From Pseudomonadota bacterium (GTDB lineage Bacteria > Desulfobacterota > Desulfobacteria > Desulfobacterales > ETH-SRB1): a DNA stretch of 9,054 bases. The first letter of the stretch is position 1. Every line of letters begins with the position of its first letter. The position numbers and the translations under genes were made by a program. The stretch covers positions 1 to 9,054 of the forward strand of contig JAHIKR010000120.1 of assembly GCA_018897415.1 (NCBI GenBank), read 5' to 3'. This document shows positions 6,923 through 9,054 of this stretch, in pieces. The notes below the pieces were generated by a model that saw only the letters and a program-made list of their open reading frames with translations, was not told where the DNA came from and made no database searches.

Positions 6923-7950
6923 TTCTTTCCTCCGTAGATCCTCTGCAGGAACTCCATCGTGTATGCTTTGTCCGGATCCACCGGGCCGGTCAGAAGCTCC
7001 TCCTCCAGCAGAAGCTGATGTGTCCTTTCCCAAACCCCGGCTCTCATCCAGCCAATCTGGTCTTCTCCGGTATGGATCAGGGGGACACTGGCGTCCATCA
7101 TCCGGGTTTGCAGTTCAGAATCCTTCTCCCGGGCATACTTCATGGTGATCGCTACGGCTGCCTCAGGGTCCTCGATCGCCTCGCGCCAGCCTCGAAGCGT
7201 TGCCCGCAGGAAGCGGGTGACCAGGTCCGGGTTCTCTGCAATCATCTCATCGGTGGTGATCAAGGTATCGCCGTACACGTGCACACCGTAGTCTCCGGGC
7301 CAGATCAGGTTGACATTGTATCCCTTTTGGCGAATGCGGATAAGACCTCCGTTTGCGTAAGCCTCCGTGACGTCCGCCTCGCCGCTGTAGAAGGCGCTGA
7401 AATCATATTGGTAAGGCACAATCGTAACCTGATGGATGTCGAGGTCCAACTTTTCCATCATGGCTTTAAAGTAAATTTTGCCGTACCTTTTCATCATGGT
7501 TTTAAGCAGAACCCTGCCTTCAACATCCGATACAGCCACGGTCCGGCCCAGGAAATCGGGCGGGCGCGTGATCCCGGAATCTGCAAGGGAGACGAAAACC
7601 GTCGGGTTACGCTGGTATATGGCGGCAATGGCCACGACAGGCTTGCCCTGGCTGCGACGCAGGAGAATGCCCATAGGCGCTTCCACGCCGAAATCGGCCC
7701 CTCCGGTGACGACCTTTTCAATATTGTCAATGCCCGGCCCGCCCTCTAAAAAAGTGGCGGCGATGTTCTCTTCGGCGTAGTATCCTTTTTCCTGCGCCAG
7801 GTAGAAGCCGGCAGACTGGGCCTGGTGAACCCATTTGAGTTGTACCGAGACCTTGTCGGGTGGCTTCTTGACCTCTTGCGGCCCACAGGCAGCCAGGAGG
7901 AAAATCGCCAAAAACAGCAAAGCTGAGATTCGGACTTTCGTTTTGATCAT
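6919..7950 (-). CDS. NMT1/THI5-like substrate-binding lipoprotein, probable co-receptor of the adjacent kinase
   Basis: A 343-aa exported lipoprotein. The signal peptide is MIKTKVRISALLFLAIFLLA with lipobox LAAC, so C22 is the lipidation site. The mature part matches NMT1/THI5-type periplasmic binding proteins: VQLKWVHQAQSAGFYLAQEK followed by GYY (about 36-58), GGPGID (70-75), GGADFGV (83-89), and a C-terminal lobe with ENPDLVTRFLRATLRGWREA. Relatives bind pyrimidines, alkylsulfonates, nitrate or aromatic acids for ABC importers, so the ligand cannot be named. No permease or ATPase gene is next to it. Instead it overlaps by ATGA a Cache-containing sensor kinase, which suggests that it presents ligand to the kinase, as TorT does to TorS. 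The start is ATG 7950, with AAGGA (7957-7961) six bases upstream; an in-frame TTG at 7968 is less likely. Confidence 0.9.
   Translation of the reverse strand: MIKTKVRISALLFLAIFLLAACGPQEVKKPPDKVSVQLKWVHQAQSAGFYLAQEKGYYAEENIAATFLEGGPGIDNIEKVVTGGADFGVEAPMGILLRRSQGKPVVAIAAIYQRNPTVFVSLADSGITRPPDFLGRTVAVSDVEGRVLLKTMMKRYGKIYFKAMMEKLDLDIHQVTIVPYQYDFSAFYSGEADVTEAYANGGLIRIRQKGYNVNLIWPGDYGVHVYGDTLITTDEMIAENPDLVTRFLRATLRGWREAIEDPEAAVAITMKYAREKDSELQTRMMDASVPLIHTGEDQIGWMRAGVWERTHQLLLEEELLTGPVDPDKAYTMEFLQRIYGGKK
6929..6933 (-). promoter_or_regulatory. Shine-Dalgarno that fixes the kinase start
   Basis: On the minus strand GGAGG stands six bases before ATG 6922, inside the last codons of the upstream lipoprotein gene. 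With the 4-bp ATGA overlap (6919-6922) it indicates translational coupling and near-stoichiometric synthesis of the two proteins. Confidence 0.85.
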
Positions 7951-7985
7951 TTTCTTTCCTTTTGACAAACTATGTAATGTCTCGT

Positions 7986-8066
7986 GGTTTATTAGAAGCC
8001 ATCTCCAAATAAAAAAGGCCCTAACTCTATTGATTGAAATGAAGAGATGGGCTCTGTTAAATAACC
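7986..8066. repeat. Imperfect inverted repeat upstream of the lipoprotein gene
   Basis: GGTTTATTAGAAGCCATCTC (7986-8005) is partly complementary to the segment 8044-8066. The inner 7 bp CCATCTC/GAGATGG are perfect; the outer parts pair with mismatches and a small gap. The loop is 38 nt. It lies about 35-115 bp before the lipoprotein start, so it may be a regulatory structure or operator pair, or the terminal repeats of a small insertion remnant. Confidence 0.5.
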
Positions 8067-8101
8067 GGAACCTTTTGTGGCAGAGATTTTTAGACGAAAA
8101 T

Positions 8102-8113
8102 GGGGGGGGGGGG
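8102..8113 (+). repeat. G12 homopolymer tract
   Basis: Twelve consecutive G residues lie in otherwise AT-rich spacer, about 150 bp upstream of the lipoprotein start. Such a tract is prone to slippage and to sequencing error. No open frame depends on its length. Confidence 0.9.
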
Positions 8114-8289
8114 TAACTGCTTGATTTTTAATATAAATTTTAAACGCTTGTTTTGATAGCCATATTTTTTGTAAAATAGAACATCATTATTTTGCTTATT
8201 ATCCATTGGTATGGTGACCTATAACTTTATAATTGATACAAGTGGTGATGAAAGTCCAGCCTTTTTGGATAAAATTAACACATTAATTG

Positions 8290-8460
8290 TTATGATACAA
8301 TGAAAATTCGAACAAAAACGTGAAATTCAGGTAACATTTTCAACCGTGGTTTTGAGGGTTCTATAAGTTTATAGCCGTTAGCCTCTGCTATTTCTTCCCC
8401 TCGCTTCACCGATAAATGGCCATCCTCGGGGTCGCCCAAGCTATTATATTGCTTTTTCAG
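8290..8460 (-). CDS. Possible small protein or gene remnant downstream of the radical SAM gene
   Basis: In a frame different from the radical SAM gene, an open stretch runs past that gene's stop and ends with TAA at 8290. A candidate start is CTG 8460, with GGAG (8469-8472) eight bases upstream, giving 56 aa; there is no ATG in a suitable place. The sequence is charged and looks protein-like (SLGDPEDGHLSVKRGEEIAE, then GYKLIEPSKPRLKMLPE). I do not recognise a family. It could be a small gene with a rare start, the tail of a decayed gene, or a C-terminal piece of the radical SAM protein separated by a frameshift. The evidence is only the open frame, the composition and the ribosome-binding-like site. 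Confidence 0.3.
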   Translation of the reverse strand: MKKQYNSLGDPEDGHLSVKRGEEIAEANGYKLIEPSKPRLKMLPEFHVFVRIFIVS

Positions 8461-8482
8461 GATAAAGGCTCCTTTCCCTTCT

Positions 8483-9054
8483 TCAATCTTCTTTCTTACA
8501 GACCCCGCAAACATTGCATGATTCCATAGGACATGGTGCAGTTGCTTTACCAGCCAGGGCCTTCTTGTATTCATCTTTCAGAAAAGACTTTTTTATTCCA
8601 TGGTCTATAAAGTCCCAGGGAAGCAATTCATCCAAAGATCGTTCCCTCAGAGCGTAGAAATCAGGATTTATCGGTGTTTCCTTAAGTGTTTGCGCCCAGT
8701 TTCCATGATTTTTATTAGCTAAAGTCAGAATTTCTGAGACCCTGCGGTCACCGCGTGAAAACATAGCCTGGATATAAGCCCAACGCGGAATATCCGCATG
8801 GACACGAACGTTTGCAACTTTTTTCAAACCATCCTTTATCATCTTTATTTTTTTTTTCAAAGTACGTTCATCATCCATTGCAACCCACTGAAAAGGTGTA
8901 AACGGCTTTGGCACAAAAGAATTAATGCTTACCGTTATTTCTCCTATTCGTTTCCTGATCCTGCTGGCTTTGAGAAACCGGTGCTTTATCTCTTTACACA
9001 GTTTTATGACAGCTTCGACATCATCCATTGTTTCCGTTGGAAGACCAATCATGA
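8483..9054 (-). CDS. Radical SAM protein, C-terminal part (5' end outside window; B12-binding/Elp3-like superfamily)
   Basis: About 190 codons are visible, ending with TGA at 8483; the gene continues past the right edge. MIGLPTETMDDVEAVIKL is the typical late strand and helix of a radical SAM barrel. It is followed by the conserved blocks EITVSINSFVPKPFTPFQWV and NVRVHADIPRWAYIQAMFSR, then GDRR. These occur in the large uncharacterised family of cobalamin-binding-type radical SAM proteins of anaerobes. The CxxxCxxC motif for the SAM-cleaving 4Fe-4S cluster would lie in the missing N-terminal part. The C-terminus carries C-x4-C-x2-C-x2-C (CPMESCNVCGVC, fragment residues 174-185), which could hold an additional Fe-S cluster or zinc. 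The reaction and substrate are unknown. Being cut by the window, it should not be taken as truncated in the genome. Confidence 0.88.
   Translation of the reverse strand, partial: MIGLPTETMDDVEAVIKLCKEIKHRFLKASRIRKRIGEITVSINSFVPKPFTPFQWVAMDDERTLKKKIKMIKDGLKKVANVRVHADIPRWAYIQAMFSRGDRRVSEILTLANKNHGNWAQTLKETPINPDFYALRERSLDELLPWDFIDHGIKKSFLKDEYKKALAGKATAPCPMESCNVCGVCKKED

Larger units (their letters stand above)
7951..8289. other. AT-rich leader region upstream of the lipoprotein-kinase operon
   Basis: This spacer of about 340 bp should contain the operon's promoter on the minus strand, but no clear -35/-10 pair stands out. It holds the Shine-Dalgarno AAGGA (7957-7961), an imperfect inverted repeat (7986-8066), a G12 run (8102-8113) and AT-rich sequence from 8114 on. 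A 30-codon plus-strand frame (8211-8303) has no ribosome binding site and is not called. Confidence 0.5.

Noticed and set aside
6923..7033. N-terminal extension of the kinase (in-frame start at 7033)
   Set aside because: It would lie within the lipoprotein gene and put a Gly/Ser-rich stretch before the membrane anchor; ATG 6922 has a good Shine-Dalgarno and an ATGA overlap.
6907..7749. 280-codon plus-strand open frame opposite the lipoprotein gene
   Set aside because: It lies antisense to a gene with a clear lipobox and family motifs, has no recognisable domain, and is a by-product of GC-rich codon use.
7835..8116. 93-codon plus-strand frame ending at the G tract
   Set aside because: Half is antisense to the lipoprotein signal region and the rest is spacer with the G12 run; no family resemblance.
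8211..8303. 30-codon plus-strand frame starting MVTYNFIIDTSGDESPAFLD
   Set aside because: It has no ribosome binding site or recognisable family and overlaps the end of the opposite small frame.

Overview
The window looks like a chromosomal segment of a Desulfobacterota (deltaproteobacterial, sulfate-reducer-like) genome. This is an inference from the gene set: a Pth C-terminus, a CarD-family regulator, an RluD-type pseudouridine synthase, a large PAS hybrid histidine kinase paired with an NMT1/THI5-type lipoprotein, and a radical SAM protein with a C-terminal cysteine cluster. There are no rRNA, tRNA or CRISPR features. Composition is mosaic: the left end is AT-rich, the kinase/lipoprotein block is clearly GC-richer, and the spacers are AT-rich.

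Left part (1-2033, + strand): the C-terminal end of a probable peptidyl-tRNA hydrolase gene (stop at 127), a strong intrinsic terminator (251-283), then carD (321-872) and an rluD-like gene (1038-2033). This is housekeeping translation and rRNA-modification content. Between carD and rluD lies a 145-bp element (874-1018) that is a nested inverted repeat from end to end, bounded by TA. It looks like a palindromic mobile repeat or a structured RNA.

Centre (2034-3796): a class II Fic AMP-transferase-like gene (2170-3429, + strand) with a C-terminal winged-helix-like domain. Paired 12-bp repeats (consensus AACCGGCCAATG) lie on both sides of its extended -10 promoter, the downstream pair inside the coding sequence. 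This suggests autoregulation. The convergent spacer after it (3430-3796) is a patchwork of small repeats: a perfect 29-bp tandem duplication and a GATGTTC-type micro-repeat that touches the kinase stop codon.

Right part (- strand, read right to left): the 3' part of a radical SAM gene (8483-9054, cut by the window edge), a possible small out-of-frame ORF (8290-8460), an AT-rich spacer with a G12 tract and an imperfect inverted repeat, then a two-gene operon. In that operon an NMT1/THI5-like substrate-binding lipoprotein (6919-7950) overlaps by ATGA a 1041-aa hybrid sensor kinase (3797-6922) with Cache, HAMP, two PAS, HisKA/HATPase and receiver domains. No ABC permease or ATPase is present, so the lipoprotein most simply serves as a ligand-binding co-receptor for the kinase. 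This is the strongest candidate for an interesting system here.
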